A stretch of 64,000 bases of DNA from Treponema putidum (GCF_000755145.1 NZ_CP009228.1:2527694-2591693), one strand, 5' to 3'. Shown: positions 35,598 through 45,342, counted from the first letter of the stretch. Notes: generated by a model from the sequence alone, not told the origin. Translations and numbers: made by a program.

Positions 35598-37967
35598 ATG
35601 AAACTGGAACGTTTGCATATATTTTTTAAGAAAATCGGTGAATTTCAATTAAAATACCGATGGCTTTTACTCATTTTATTAGCAGCTATAACAGTATTTG
35701 CAGCGATGGGCTTAAAAAAGTTTAGAGCCACATCAATGACCGAAGAAGTTTTTGTAAACCTAACTCCTCAAATGAAAGAAAATGAAGACAGGTTTAAAGA
35801 GCTTTTTGGAAGCAACGACACTATAGTCCTGCTTATAGAATCCGATGATGTTTTTAAACCTGAGGTTTTAAAAATGATTAAAGAAATCGGAAGTGAACTT
35901 TTAGAAAAAATTCCGTACTCCGATTCGGTTACTTCCATTACCGATATCGATATAAGCGTCGGAACGGAAGAAGGAATCGAAATAAGAAATCCCTTTAAAG
36001 ACGGCATTCCTGAAAATCCTGCCGAGCTTAAAAAGGCAAAAGACTTTATCCTATCCAGAAAATCCATCGTAAATAAACTTGTTTCAAGCGATGCAAAAGA
36101 AACTTGGCTTATTCTTTCGCTTAAAGCAACCCCGAGCAGAGAAGAATGGATGAAAACTTCGGATAAGGAGCTTATGTATATCATGGGAGATATCGCTATC
36201 GATATTGTAACAAATCCCAAATATAAAAGCTCTGCCTACACAATAAAGCCTGCCGGTCTTCCCTACACTGAAACGGAAGAGAAAATTGTTATGAATGCAG
36301 ACATAAGAAAATGCGTAAGCCTTAGTTTTATGTGTATGATAATTCTCCTAGTTATTTTTGCACGTTCATTCCGAGGCACTATAGTGCCTATCATCGCCAC
36401 TACAGGGGCAATAGTTTCAGTTTTAGGTTTTATGGGGCATTTAAATATTGAAGGAAGTTCAGAGATGCTTTCAGTTCCAATTATTCTTGCGATGGCTCTT
36501 TCGGTAGGCTACGCAATTCACCTTGTAAATTCTTTTAGAAACAGTTTTTACGCAATAGGAAAACGTAAAGAAGCCGTTATCGATTCGATAGAAAATACGG
36601 GCTGGCCTCTGTTTTTTACGGTTGTTACAACAGTTGCTTCCGTTTTATCATTTTTGACGGTTGACCTCGAACCGATGCATTGGATGGGGCTTACAAGTGC
36701 AGCTATGGTTTTTGCAGTTTATATTTATGTCAGCATCTTAATTCCCATTTTGATGAGTTTCGGAAAGGACTGTCCGCCTGAACAAAATAAGAGTGCAATA
36801 AGATATAAAAAACTGGATTCTTTTTTTGAAAAGTTCGGCGGTTGGGTATTAAAAAAACGAAAACCCATTTTGATTGTTTTTGCACTTGTAACGGTCCTTT
36901 GCCTTCCGGGTATTTTTATGATAACCGTAAACATGGACAGCTTTAACTTTATGGGAACCAGAATTCCTTATGTAAAACGTATTTATGAAATTACACATTC
37001 CCAATTGGGAGCTTATTTTAACTACAATGTGATGCTGACCTTTAAGGAAGAAGATGCAGTAAAAAAACCGGAAAACTTAAAAAAGCTGGAAGAATTAAGC
37101 CGCCACATATCGGGCTTTAAATTAACAAAGCTGAATAACGGAGTACCTAAAATATTTTCGATATTGGATGTTGTAAAAGATATGAATCAGACCATGCATG
37201 CCGACGATCCGAAATTCTATTCCATACCTGAAGATGAAGACCTTTTAACCCAACTTTTATTTTTATACGAAATATCCGGAGGAGAAACTTCCCGCTGGGT
37301 TGATGAAGAATTCCGGACTCTCCGTATGACCGTCGATGTTGCCGCTTTTGATGGAAATGAACTTGCTGCCAATTTGAAAAGCGTGCATAAAAAATGTGCT
37401 GAACTTTTCCCTGATGCCGAAGTCTTTTTAACAGGAGCTGCAGCTCATGCCGCAGAGATGAATAATAAAATAGTATATGGGGAAATATATTCCTTTTTTA
37501 CCTCCCTTGCGGCAATCGGTGTTTTAATGATGATTGTATTTGGAAGTATTAAAATGGGACTGATAGGTCTTATACCTAACATTATGCCGATTATTACAAC
37601 AGGTGCAATTATGGGATATTTCCATATTCCTCTCGATATGGTAACAATGGCACTTATGCCTATGGTTCTCGGTATAGCCGTAGATGATACCATCCATTTT
37701 ACTAACCATACAAAGTACCTATTTGAAAAAGAAAGTTCTTATGATAAAGCGATTATAGGTTCTTTTTATTCTATAGGAAAGACACTTGCCATGACTACGA
37801 TAATTTTGTCAGCTACTTTTTTAATGTACATGGCAAGCATAATAGATGCATTCCTGCGTTTAGGAATATTAGCGGCAGTAGGTCTCTTTTCGGCCCTCGT
37901 TGCAGACTATCTTATGACGCCGGTATTGATTTATATAAGCAAGCCGTTTGGAAAAGAAAAAAAATAA
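35598..37967 (+). CDS. RND/MMPL-family exporter
   Basis: The start is the ATG at 35598 after AAGGGGA, not the TTG inside the operator. The 789-residue protein has the duplicated RND layout. Each half has one membrane helix, a large periplasmic loop, and then five helices (about 245-385 and 635-780). Motifs include VPIILAMALSVGYAIHLVNSFR and MVLGIAVDDTIHFTNHTKYLF, with the conserved Asp pair of proton-driven members in the second. Proteins of this size resemble the hydrophobe/amphiphile exporters that work with a LolA-like carrier and a DUF1302 barrel. Both are encoded downstream, suggesting lipid or lipophile transfer to the outer membrane. Confidence 0.88.
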   Translation: MKLERLHIFFKKIGEFQLKYRWLLLILLAAITVFAAMGLKKFRATSMTEEVFVNLTPQMKENEDRFKELFGSNDTIVLLIESDDVFKPEVLKMIKEIGSELLEKIPYSDSVTSITDIDISVGTEEGIEIRNPFKDGIPENPAELKKAKDFILSRKSIVNKLVSSDAKETWLILSLKATPSREEWMKTSDKELMYIMGDIAIDIVTNPKYKSSAYTIKPAGLPYTETEEKIVMNADIRKCVSLSFMCMIILLVIFARSFRGTIVPIIATTGAIVSVLGFMGHLNIEGSSEMLSVPIILAMALSVGYAIHLVNSFRNSFYAIGKRKEAVIDSIENTGWPLFFTVVTTVASVLSFLTVDLEPMHWMGLTSAAMVFAVYIYVSILIPILMSFGKDCPPEQNKSAIRYKKLDSFFEKFGGWVLKKRKPILIVFALVTVLCLPGIFMITVNMDSFNFMGTRIPYVKRIYEITHSQLGAYFNYNVMLTFKEEDAVKKPENLKKLEELSRHISGFKLTKLNNGVPKIFSILDVVKDMNQTMHADDPKFYSIPEDEDLLTQLLFLYEISGGETSRWVDEEFRTLRMTVDVAAFDGNELAANLKSVHKKCAELFPDAEVFLTGAAAHAAEMNNKIVYGEIYSFFTSLAAIGVLMMIVFGSIKMGLIGLIPNIMPIITTGAIMGYFHIPLDMVTMALMPMVLGIAVDDTIHFTNHTKYLFEKESSYDKAIIGSFYSIGKTLAMTTIILSATFLMYMASIIDAFLRLGILAAVGLFSALVADYLMTPVLIYISKPFGKEKK

Positions 37968-37988
37968 TTACTTATACTAGGAGCATTT

Positions 37989-39833
37989 ATGGATATTTTA
38001 AAAAAACATATCGGTGCAATTATCTTTCCGGTGATTGTCGCAATTATCGGAGTCGCGTGCGGCATTGTTCCGTACTTTGCGATTGCATCCATTGTTACTC
38101 AGCTTATAAACGGCGTAAAGGATTACCGCGTTTTCTTACCTTATGCCGGACTTATTCTTGCAGGCTTTGCAGGTTCAATTATCGGACATTCGATATCGAC
38201 TATAGGTTCACATAACCTTGCATTCAGTGTTATTGAAGACACACGGAAACGGGTGGTCGAAAAACTTAGCAGGCTTTCGATGGGGACGATAGAAGAAAAA
38301 AGCAGCGGTAAGTGGTCGCAATTTGTGGTAGAAACGCTTGATAAGATGGAAAAACCGATTGCGCATGTCATACCTGAAGTATTGGCAAATGTGCTTATTC
38401 CGATTGTCATTGTCGTTATCATTTTTATATTGAATTGGAAGATCGGTCTTGCAAACCTTGTAACACTGCCTCTCGGCATACTCTTTTCAATGCTGATGAT
38501 GAAGGATTACGAAGCAAAGTCCAAGCGGTACATTGAAGCGTCCAAAAAAATGAATGCCGCCGCCGTCGAATATATTCAGGGCATCAAGATCATCAAGGCA
38601 TTTAACAAATCGGCCTCCTCTTATGACAAATTTCAAAAAGCGGTGGAGAATAACAGGGATTCGATGCTCGACTGGTATTTAAGCGTATGCTTTGCCATGA
38701 TAGCTGCGATGGAAGTTCTGCCGTCTACGCTCCTTATCGTATTACCGGTAGGGCTTTACCTCTTTATGACCGGAGGGATTACAATTCCTACCCTGATTAT
38801 GTGCGTGCTGCTTTCGTATGCGTCGTACAAACCGCTTTTAAAAGCGATGACCTACACGGATGCGATGGCAAATGTTCGTGTCGTATTCGGGGAGATACAG
38901 TCGGTACTCGATTTACCGGAACTGGTTCGGCAGGATACCGCTCCCGCTCCTCAAGGCTATGATGTGCGGTTTGAAAATGTCGTGTTCGGGTACGGCGGAA
39001 CGGCGGAGAAAACAGCAGGAGCCGCTGCCAAGGGTAACACAGCAGCCGGTGCTAAAGACGGCACCACCAAGGATGGAGCTGTCAAAAATAGAGCTGCAGG
39101 TAGTGCAGCAAATGGAGTAACGTCAACAGTGAACAGCATTAAAGTCTTTGACGGATTGAACTTTACAGCAAAGGAAGGAGAGCTGACTGCGATTGTCGGC
39201 TCTTCCGGCGGAGGCAAGTCTACCATCGCAAAACTGCTTGCAGGCTTTTGGAATATCGACAGCGGGCACATCACAATCGGCGGTGCCGATATCGGCAGTA
39301 TGAGCTTGGAGCGGAACATGCAGCTGGTTACCTACGTGTCGCAGGAAAACTTTTTGTTTAACAAGAGCATTCGGGAAAACCTCAAAATGGCAAAAGAGGA
39401 TGCAACTGACAAGGATATTGAATCCGCATGCAAAAAAGCAAGCATTCACGATTTTATCCAAAGCCTTCCTAACGGATATGACACCAATGCGGGAAACGCA
39501 GGCAGCAAGTTTTCAGGCGGTGAACGCCAACGGCTCACCATTGCCCGAGCGCTCCTTAAGGACAGCCCCATTGTCGTACTCGACGAAGCAACCGCTTATT
39601 CCGATCCGGAAAACGAAGCGATTATCCAGCAGTCCATCGACAACCTCGTAAAGAATAAAACCGTCATTATGATTGCGCACCGGCTTTCCACTATTGTCAA
39701 TGCCGATAAAATCATTGTACTGGATAAAGGCAAAATCGCCGCAGAGGGAACACACGCAGAGCTGCTGCAAAATTCCCCGCTCTATCAAAAAATGTGGCAA
39801 TCCCATATCAATAGCAGGGATAGCGCAGAGTGA
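37989..39833 (+). CDS. ABC exporter with low-complexity insert, first of a pair
   Basis: A 614-residue half-transporter. Residues 1-310 hold about six membrane helices. The ATPase has Walker A GSSGGGKSTIAKL, signature FSGGERQRLTIARAL, Walker B IVVLDEATAYSDPE and H-loop IAHRLS. Between FENVVFGYGG (about 336) and IKVFDGLNFTAKEGE an Ala/Gly/Thr/Lys-rich stretch of about 40 residues (AEKTAGAAAKGNTAAGAK and on) interrupts the ATPase beta sheet; this is unusual. The gene and the paired ABC gene are visibly richer in G and C than the neighbours, suggesting acquisition. It probably forms a heterodimer with the second ABC gene. Confidence 0.87.
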   Translation: MDILKKHIGAIIFPVIVAIIGVACGIVPYFAIASIVTQLINGVKDYRVFLPYAGLILAGFAGSIIGHSISTIGSHNLAFSVIEDTRKRVVEKLSRLSMGTIEEKSSGKWSQFVVETLDKMEKPIAHVIPEVLANVLIPIVIVVIIFILNWKIGLANLVTLPLGILFSMLMMKDYEAKSKRYIEASKKMNAAAVEYIQGIKIIKAFNKSASSYDKFQKAVENNRDSMLDWYLSVCFAMIAAMEVLPSTLLIVLPVGLYLFMTGGITIPTLIMCVLLSYASYKPLLKAMTYTDAMANVRVVFGEIQSVLDLPELVRQDTAPAPQGYDVRFENVVFGYGGTAEKTAGAAAKGNTAAGAKDGTTKDGAVKNRAAGSAANGVTSTVNSIKVFDGLNFTAKEGELTAIVGSSGGGKSTIAKLLAGFWNIDSGHITIGGADIGSMSLERNMQLVTYVSQENFLFNKSIRENLKMAKEDATDKDIESACKKASIHDFIQSLPNGYDTNAGNAGSKFSGGERQRLTIARALLKDSPIVVLDEATAYSDPENEAIIQQSIDNLVKNKTVIMIAHRLSTIVNADKIIVLDKGKIAAEGTHAELLQNSPLYQKMWQSHINSRDSAE

Positions 39834-39939
39834 AAAATAAACCGCAAAACGCTAAGATCGCAAAGAGAAATCTAAGAGGTGCCCTCTTAAATCTTTGCAC
39901 CCTCTGCGCCTTTGCGGTGAAAAATAATTGGAGTAATGC
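39834..39939. repeat. Intergenic inverted repeat
   Basis: The gap between ABC and GNAT genes is framed by GTGAAAAATAA at both ends. It holds an inverted arrangement of ACCGCAAA ... TTTGCGGT with CGCAAAGAG and CACCCTCTGCG inside. It looks like an interspersed genomic repeat with an extended stem. No gene is seen. Confidence 0.45.
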
Positions 39940-40371
39940 ATGATACGAAATATACAATTAACGGATGCAAAAGCTATTCGGGATATAAGCGAGTTTTCGC
40001 TCGGGTATAAAACGACGGAAGCGGTAACCGAAGGGCAAATAGCAAAGCTCTTAAAAGATACACGGCACTTTATCCGTGTATATGAAGATGATGTAACACA
40101 TACGGTTGCCGGTTTTATTCATGCCGAAGCGTATGAACTTTTATACAAAGAACCGGGTTTCAATATTTTGGGACTTGCGCTTTTAGCCGAGTATCAGCAC
40201 AAAGGCATCGGGAAACAGCTGCTGCAAGCGCTGGAGACTGAAGCTCGTGCACGGAATTACCGCTTTATCCGCCTTAACTCCGGCGAGCACCGTACCGAAG
40301 CCCATGCGTTTTACGAACACTACGGCTACTCATGTACAAAACTGCAAAAGCGATTTATAAAGGAATGGTAA
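39940..40371 (+). CDS. GNAT-family N-acetyltransferase
   Basis: A 143-residue acetyl-CoA dependent acetyltransferase. The acetyl-CoA loop is LLAEYQHKGIGKQLLQALE (about 88-106, with the Q/RxxGxG/A pattern as QHKGIG). The C-terminal part has FIRLNSGEHRTEAHAFYEHYGY, typical of the family. It lies between two ABC transporter genes, three bases before the second, so it may modify the transported compound. The substrate is unknown. It shares the G+C-richer composition of its neighbours. Confidence 0.88.
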   Translation: MIRNIQLTDAKAIRDISEFSLGYKTTEAVTEGQIAKLLKDTRHFIRVYEDDVTHTVAGFIHAEAYELLYKEPGFNILGLALLAEYQHKGIGKQLLQALETEARARNYRFIRLNSGEHRTEAHAFYEHYGYSCTKLQKRFIKEW

Positions 40372-40374
40372 TAT

Positions 40375-42132
40375 ATGTTTGATTTATTGAAGAAGATTTA
40401 CGCGATTGCGGGGAAGCAATCAAAGCGCATAACGGCGATGTTTATATGTGATATGCTGAAAAGCATGTTTGAAGGGTTGACGCTCGGCGGGCTCTGGTAT
40501 TTTTTGCTGACGGTAAGCCGTGCAGTCTTTCAAGTACAGCCGGTTACCAAGAGCAATATCATCACGGTATTCTGTATTATGCTGATGAGCATAACCGGAA
40601 AAATTATCTTCGGGTATATTTCCGACCGGAATAAAAATATCGCGTCCTATACTATGGGAGCTGAAAACCGGCTCGTCATCGGGGATAAGCTAAAAAATGT
40701 GCATATGGGATATTTTTCCGAAAGCAGGCTCGGCGATATTTCAGGGGCATTGACAACGGTTATTACCGATGTTGAAACAATCGACATGATGATTCTCGAA
40801 ATGATGCTTGCAGGAAGCATTCAAACGGTTATCATGGCACTGTTTGTATTCCCCTATGATATGGTAACCGGATGTATAATCTTTATCACCCTTGTTACAA
40901 CGATTCTGTTTAACAACCTCTTTCAAAAAAAGACGGATGCGGTAACGGCAAAACTGACGGAACTGAAATTGCAGCTCCGTACCGATATTTTGGAATATGT
41001 GCAGGGAATCGGCGTGGTAAAAGCATTCGGAAAAACAAGCGAAGCACTCAAAAATGTGACGGAGAGTATTAAAAAAAGCAAAACCGGTTTTTTTGCCGTA
41101 GAAAAAACACTGACTCCTTCGCTGATGTTTTTTTCTTTGCTTTTGAAACTTGGAACAACCGCCATTATAGTGAGCGCCTTATACCGCTACTCCATTGCGG
41201 CTATAGACTTTGAAAAAGCGCTGATGCTGATTGTAGCGAGCTTTGTAGTATTCGGCGGTTTTGAAATCGCAGGCACTATGCAGCGGATGCGAGGTATGGC
41301 GGTGCAAAACTTGGATACGCTCTTTAAGGTTAAAAATATTCAAGCCTTGCCGGAAGGTTCTCTGCTGCCCCAAGGGAATGATGATATTACCGTCAAAAAT
41401 GTTACCTTCGGATACGGCGGAAAAGAACAGTTTGAGGAAAAACTATTCCGCAACTTGGATGTGTATATTCCGAAAAACAGCACAACCGCCTTGGTCGGCT
41501 ATTCCGGTTCGGGAAAGACAAGCCTTTGCCAGCTTATTGCACGATTTTGGGATGTAGATTCAGGGGAAATCACACTCGGCAATACCAATATAAAAGATTT
41601 TGCTTACGATGCTTTTTTATCTCATTTTACTTTTGTATTTCAGGATGTGTACCTCTTTGAAGACACGATAAAAAACAACATCAAGTTCGGAAAACCGGAC
41701 GCAAGCGATGAAGAAGTAATTGCTGCGGCAAAGGCTGCTCAGTGTCACGATTTTATTATGGAGCTGCCCGACGGGTATGATACCGTGCTGCAGGAAGGCG
41801 GAAGTAATCTTTCAGGCGGAGAACGCCAGCGTATCTCCATTGCAAGGGCAATGCTCAAGCCGAGTTCCATCGTGATTCTCGATGAAGCGACTTCCAGCGT
41901 CGACCCCGAAAATGAAGAAAAGCTGATGAGTGCCCTTGATGAACTATTGAAAAATAAAACCGCAATAATTATTGCACATCGGCTTTCTACCATTAAAAAC
42001 GCCGATCAGATATTTGTCATGGATAAGGGAAACATAGTACAGCACGGTAAACATTCAGAACTCGTGCAGCAAGAAGGTATCTACTCACACTTCGTCGGTA
42101 TGCGGGAAAAAGCTGCATCGTGGCAGGTGTAG
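40375..42132 (+). CDS. ABC exporter, second of a pair
   Basis: A 585-residue half-transporter with about six N-terminal membrane helices. The ATPase has Walker A GYSGSGKTSLCQL, signature LSGGERQRISIARAM, Walker B IVILDEATSSVDPE and H-loop IAHRLS. A ribosome site (AAGGAA) lies inside the end of the GNAT gene. Paired half-transporters around an acetyltransferase suggest a heterodimeric exporter, or a YbtPQ-like importer of a siderophore-type ligand; the sequence does not distinguish them. Confidence 0.88.
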   Translation: MFDLLKKIYAIAGKQSKRITAMFICDMLKSMFEGLTLGGLWYFLLTVSRAVFQVQPVTKSNIITVFCIMLMSITGKIIFGYISDRNKNIASYTMGAENRLVIGDKLKNVHMGYFSESRLGDISGALTTVITDVETIDMMILEMMLAGSIQTVIMALFVFPYDMVTGCIIFITLVTTILFNNLFQKKTDAVTAKLTELKLQLRTDILEYVQGIGVVKAFGKTSEALKNVTESIKKSKTGFFAVEKTLTPSLMFFSLLLKLGTTAIIVSALYRYSIAAIDFEKALMLIVASFVVFGGFEIAGTMQRMRGMAVQNLDTLFKVKNIQALPEGSLLPQGNDDITVKNVTFGYGGKEQFEEKLFRNLDVYIPKNSTTALVGYSGSGKTSLCQLIARFWDVDSGEITLGNTNIKDFAYDAFLSHFTFVFQDVYLFEDTIKNNIKFGKPDASDEEVIAAAKAAQCHDFIMELPDGYDTVLQEGGSNLSGGERQRISIARAMLKPSSIVILDEATSSVDPENEEKLMSALDELLKNKTAIIIAHRLSTIKNADQIFVMDKGNIVQHGKHSELVQQEGIYSHFVGMREKAASWQV

Positions 42133-42227
42133 ATAAAATATACAGAGGCAATAAGCCGGAGAAGATAATTCGGTTTAAAGTACAGTGATTTCAATAATTA
42201 GGAATTATAAATTATTTGGAGGTTGAT

Positions 42228-43014
42228 ATGAAAAGAATAAAACATTTGATAGCTTTTGCCGTGTTTGCGGCAGCAGCTGTGAGCTTTGCGTTTGCACAGG
42301 AATTGACGGGAAGAGAAATCATGCAAAAAGCAAGTAACAGGGAAAAGGCCGTAACCGATTCTTTTAAGATGAGGATGACCCTTATAAACTCAAGCGGGAA
42401 AAAAAGAGTTCGGGAAGTTACAGCCTATTCAAAAGATTACGGAAAGGAAGAAAAAACAGTTATGGTGTTTTTACTTCCTGCAGATGTAAAAGGCACAGGT
42501 TATCTTGCATACTCTTATGATGACAGTTCAAAAAGCGATGACAGATGGCTTTATATTCCTGCATTAAAAAAAAGCTAAGCGCATAAGCGGTTCATCAAAC
42601 CAAGATGACTTTATGGGAACGGAATTTACATACGACGACATGGGAGACCGCAAAGTGGACGATTATAAACACACTCTTTTAGGCGAAGAAAAAATCGATT
42701 CCAAGGACTGCTGGAAAATAGAATCCGTTCCTGTAAAAAAATCCATGTACTCAAAATATATTTCATGGATAGACAAGGAATCTCTTTTAAACATAAAGGT
42801 AGAATTTTATGATGAGCAAGGTTCTATTTTAAAGGTGCTTACCGTCAGCGGTATCGAAAAAAAAGACGGTTTTTGGACTGCAAACAAAATGGAAATGAAC
42901 AACCTGCAAAAAAAACGAAGTACAATAATTGAAATTTTAAAACATGAATTTAACAAAGAGATACCGGATTCTTATTTTAGAGTCAATTCGCTTGAGGAAG
43001 GGAAGATTAGGTAA
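42228..43014 (+). pseudogene. LolA-like outer-membrane lipoprotein-sorting protein, frameshifted at a run of A
   Basis: ATG at 42228 follows GGAGG and starts a signal peptide (MKRIKHLIAFAVFAAAAV, cleavage near AFA-QE). The mature part (LTGREIMQKASNREKAVTDSF, KEEKTVMVFLLPADVKGTGYL) stops at 42578 right after eight A (42566-42573). With one more A the frame continues as AKRISGSSNQDDFMGTEFTYDDMGD, to residue about 262 with no further break. The joined product is a normal periplasmic lipid/lipoprotein carrier of the RND-LolA-DUF1302 export group. The A8 run may be a phase-variable switch, a site of transcript slippage, a true mutation or a sequencing error. Confidence 0.8.
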
Positions 43015-43074
43015 TACTTTTACAAAAGGCTTTTTTTAAAAGGAGGTGTTCATCTGGATATAATCAGGGCAATA

Positions 43075-43569
43075 TTGGACGGCATAGCGATGGCGGCCAT
43101 ATTTAACGGTTCGGCGGCAGCTCTTGTAATAGCTAACCCAAGATATTTGATGGATTCATATCCTAAGGGGATTCAAAAAGCTGCACCTGAACCGATGAGT
43201 AAAAAAGAAAAACGGGTAAATAAAATATTTACGGTTATAGTAATGGGATCGTGCTGGCTTTATGGAGTAAGCAGTACATTATATGGCGGAATTCATACAT
43301 TTAGGCTACTATTTTGTACCGCATATATTCATTGGATTATTGTGAATTTCGGTGATTTTTTCTTGTTGGATTGTCTTTTATTCCAAAAGTGGACTAAGTT
43401 GATTGTCATTCCGGGAACAGAAGATAACCCAATCTATCAAACAAAAAATTGGATGAAGGTTATAGGAATACCGGAGCATTTTTTGTTGTGGCCGTTTATA
43501 ATAGTGCCGTTTTTTTCTCTGGTTCAAACAGGCATTGTAATGCTAATACAATTTCTGTTTTCCTTCTAA
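43075..43569 (+). CDS. Small membrane protein of the export operon
   Basis: About 165 residues with four hydrophobic segments (IAMAAIFNGSAAALVIAN, FTVIVMGSCWLYGVSSTLYGG, LFCTAYIHWIIVNFGDFFLLD and FLLWPFIIVPFFSLVQTGIVM). The family was not recognised. The start is uncertain. AGGAGG at 43041-43046 points to a CTG at 43054 with eight-base spacing (adding DIIRAIL), whereas the TTG at 43075 is 28 bases away and the ATG at 43087 has no site of its own. It lies 60 bases after the LolA-like gene and probably belongs to the same transcript. Confidence 0.65.
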   Translation: MDGIAMAAIFNGSAAALVIANPRYLMDSYPKGIQKAAPEPMSKKEKRVNKIFTVIVMGSCWLYGVSSTLYGGIHTFRLLFCTAYIHWIIVNFGDFFLLDCLLFQKWTKLIVIPGTEDNPIYQTKNWMKVIGIPEHFLLWPFIIVPFFSLVQTGIVMLIQFLFSF

Positions 43570-43620
43570 GGCTTAAATAAAAGTATACAGCAGAAAACGA
43601 TTTCTTACGGTAAGCTGTAT

Positions 43621-43816
43621 CGAAAAAACTTTTGCAAAAGTTTTATAGGAGGTGTGATAAACAGTTCGGCACAAATAGTGCCTCACCGTTTATCTTTCGA
43701 GTTTGCCTCATCGGCAAACGTCGCATTATTGTATGTAGTTTTGCATAAAGCAAAACTACTTGAAAAAACTTTTTTCGCAAATTGATATTTGCTGCAAAAA
43801 GTTTTTATAGGAGGTA
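43621..43816 (+). repeat. Cluster of hairpins with two Shine-Dalgarno sequences
   Basis: This gap before the barrel gene holds successive stems: AAAACTTTTGCAAAAGTTTT then ATAGGAGGT; GATAAAC...GTTTATC with GGCAC/GTGCC inside; GTTTGCC/GGCAAAC; GTAGTTTTGC/GCAAAACTAC; and AAAAACTTTTT...AAAAAGTTTTT followed again by ATAGGAGGT. The second ribosome site serves the barrel gene. The first precedes a GTG-initiated open frame of 43 codons with poor spacing. The AGTTTTGC/GCAAAACT stem type recurs in the palindromic elements further on. Confidence 0.6.
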
Positions 43817-43823
43817 TAAAGAT

Positions 43824-45338
43824 ATGAAAACAATACGAAAATACAGACAAGCGTTCTTGTTAAGTACTACATTCTGTATGTTATTTTTTGCATTAACATT
43901 TCCGTGCGGTGCGCAGGAAGCAGGAGGAACATTATCCGAATATCAAGCAGCCGATAATTCAAATGATGAAGAATTTACTGATGATTTGGAAGATGACAGC
44001 GGAAAACCGGTATTTACGGTAAGCGGAAAACTGGAAACAGCCCACGGTCTTAGATGGAACAAAGGAGCCGAGTACAGTCTGTCCCGTTCTATTGCTCAAA
44101 TAAAAGGAGAAGTCCTTGCAGGTTCGGCCTATGCCTTTCTTTCAGCCTCGGCAGAATACAATTACCGCAATCCCGCACGCACGGGCTTTAAACTTAATGA
44201 AGCCTATTTCCGCTATTCGGGCGAGATCTGGGATTTAAGTTTCGGAAGACAGCTCATCAACTGGGGACAGGCAGACGGCTTTTCCCTTACCAATGTGCTG
44301 AGTGCAAAAGATTCTTCCGCCTTTTTAGCTCTTTCTTCCGATGATACAAAACTCGCGTCGGACAGTATCCGCTTGCGCTTTTTCCACGATATTTTTACAT
44401 TTGAAGCGGTCGCCGTACCGTTTTTTACACCGAACAAATTACCCCTCTTCCACTTTGAAAACGGAGCAAAGGATGACCTATACCATATCGATACGCCGGA
44501 CACTTACGATACCAAGACACCTCTCGGCTCAATTCCAATTAAGTACACAAAAACCGAAAGCGCTAAGCCTAAGATGTTTACCGACACGGAAGCTGCCGCC
44601 CGTTTTTCTTTCTTCTTACCCGGCATAGATTTTTCGGTTTCAGGTTTTTACGGCTGGGATAAAAACCCTCGCTTTGTAAAAAGCGGCTATGCGAAAAAAG
44701 GGCTTTTTAATCCTGCCGCTCCGTTCGGACTTTTAAATCCGTATGTACCGAAAGAACTACACACCAATTTAAACGAAGAATATTACCGTATCGGAATGGC
44801 TGGCATTGATGCGGCGATTCCTGCAGGCGATATAACGATTAGACTGGAAACTGCTTATATCGGAGGCCGGTATTTTGAACCGAAGAATTTGCTTACAGAA
44901 AAGTCTATCAATGATTTAAAAATACAGACACCTGATGATGTTACGCTTGAGTTTAATTCAGCAATTAAAAAACACCAGCTATTGGCTCTTGCAGGCCTCG
45001 ATTGGATTAAGAATTCTTGGACGCTCAGTGCACAGTATTTTGAAGACCTCATCCTCGATCATAAAGACGATATAGAAAGGCCTATGCACAAGGGTTTTGT
45101 CAGCCTCAATATAAGCAAAACATTTTTGCGGGACACGCTCAAAGTTTCTGCAAGCGGAGCAGTCGATATAAACTACGGCAGTACATTCAGCACTTATGCG
45201 GTTGACTATTCCCTTACAGACAACATGCATGTAATTTTGGGCGGAGACCTTTACACCAAGGGCTATGACGGCAAAGGAGACTTTGCACAATTAAACAAGA
45301 TAAGTTCTATATGGGTGAAGGGACGATTTAACTGGTAA
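43824..45338 (+). CDS. DUF1302-like outer-membrane beta-barrel protein
   Basis: The start at 43824 (MKTIRKYRQAFLLSTTFCM) follows AGGAGG by eight bases and opens a signal peptide ending near CGAQEAGG. The 504-residue protein has barrel-like alternation. It also has the segment WDLSFGRQLINWGQADGFSLTNVLSAKDSS, a hallmark of the DUF1302 porin-like group that accompanies RND exporters and LolA-like carriers. It ends in the aromatic Trp expected of a barrel. It should form the outer-membrane partner of the export operon. The palindromic element begins five bases after its stop. Confidence 0.85.
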   Translation: MKTIRKYRQAFLLSTTFCMLFFALTFPCGAQEAGGTLSEYQAADNSNDEEFTDDLEDDSGKPVFTVSGKLETAHGLRWNKGAEYSLSRSIAQIKGEVLAGSAYAFLSASAEYNYRNPARTGFKLNEAYFRYSGEIWDLSFGRQLINWGQADGFSLTNVLSAKDSSAFLALSSDDTKLASDSIRLRFFHDIFTFEAVAVPFFTPNKLPLFHFENGAKDDLYHIDTPDTYDTKTPLGSIPIKYTKTESAKPKMFTDTEAAARFSFFLPGIDFSVSGFYGWDKNPRFVKSGYAKKGLFNPAAPFGLLNPYVPKELHTNLNEEYYRIGMAGIDAAIPAGDITIRLETAYIGGRYFEPKNLLTEKSINDLKIQTPDDVTLEFNSAIKKHQLLALAGLDWIKNSWTLSAQYFEDLILDHKDDIERPMHKGFVSLNISKTFLRDTLKVSASGAVDINYGSTFSTYAVDYSLTDNMHVILGGDLYTKGYDGKGDFAQLNKISSIWVKGRFNW

Positions 45339-45342
45339 TATT

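Noticed and set aside
39834-39939. Riboswitch before the GNAT gene
   Set aside because: The inverted structure looks like a genomic repeat and matches no aptamer core that I know.
43654-43785. A 43-codon gene starting with GTG between the hairpins
   Set aside because: The ribosome site is only one base from the GTG and the sequence consists of hairpin arms; no family features.
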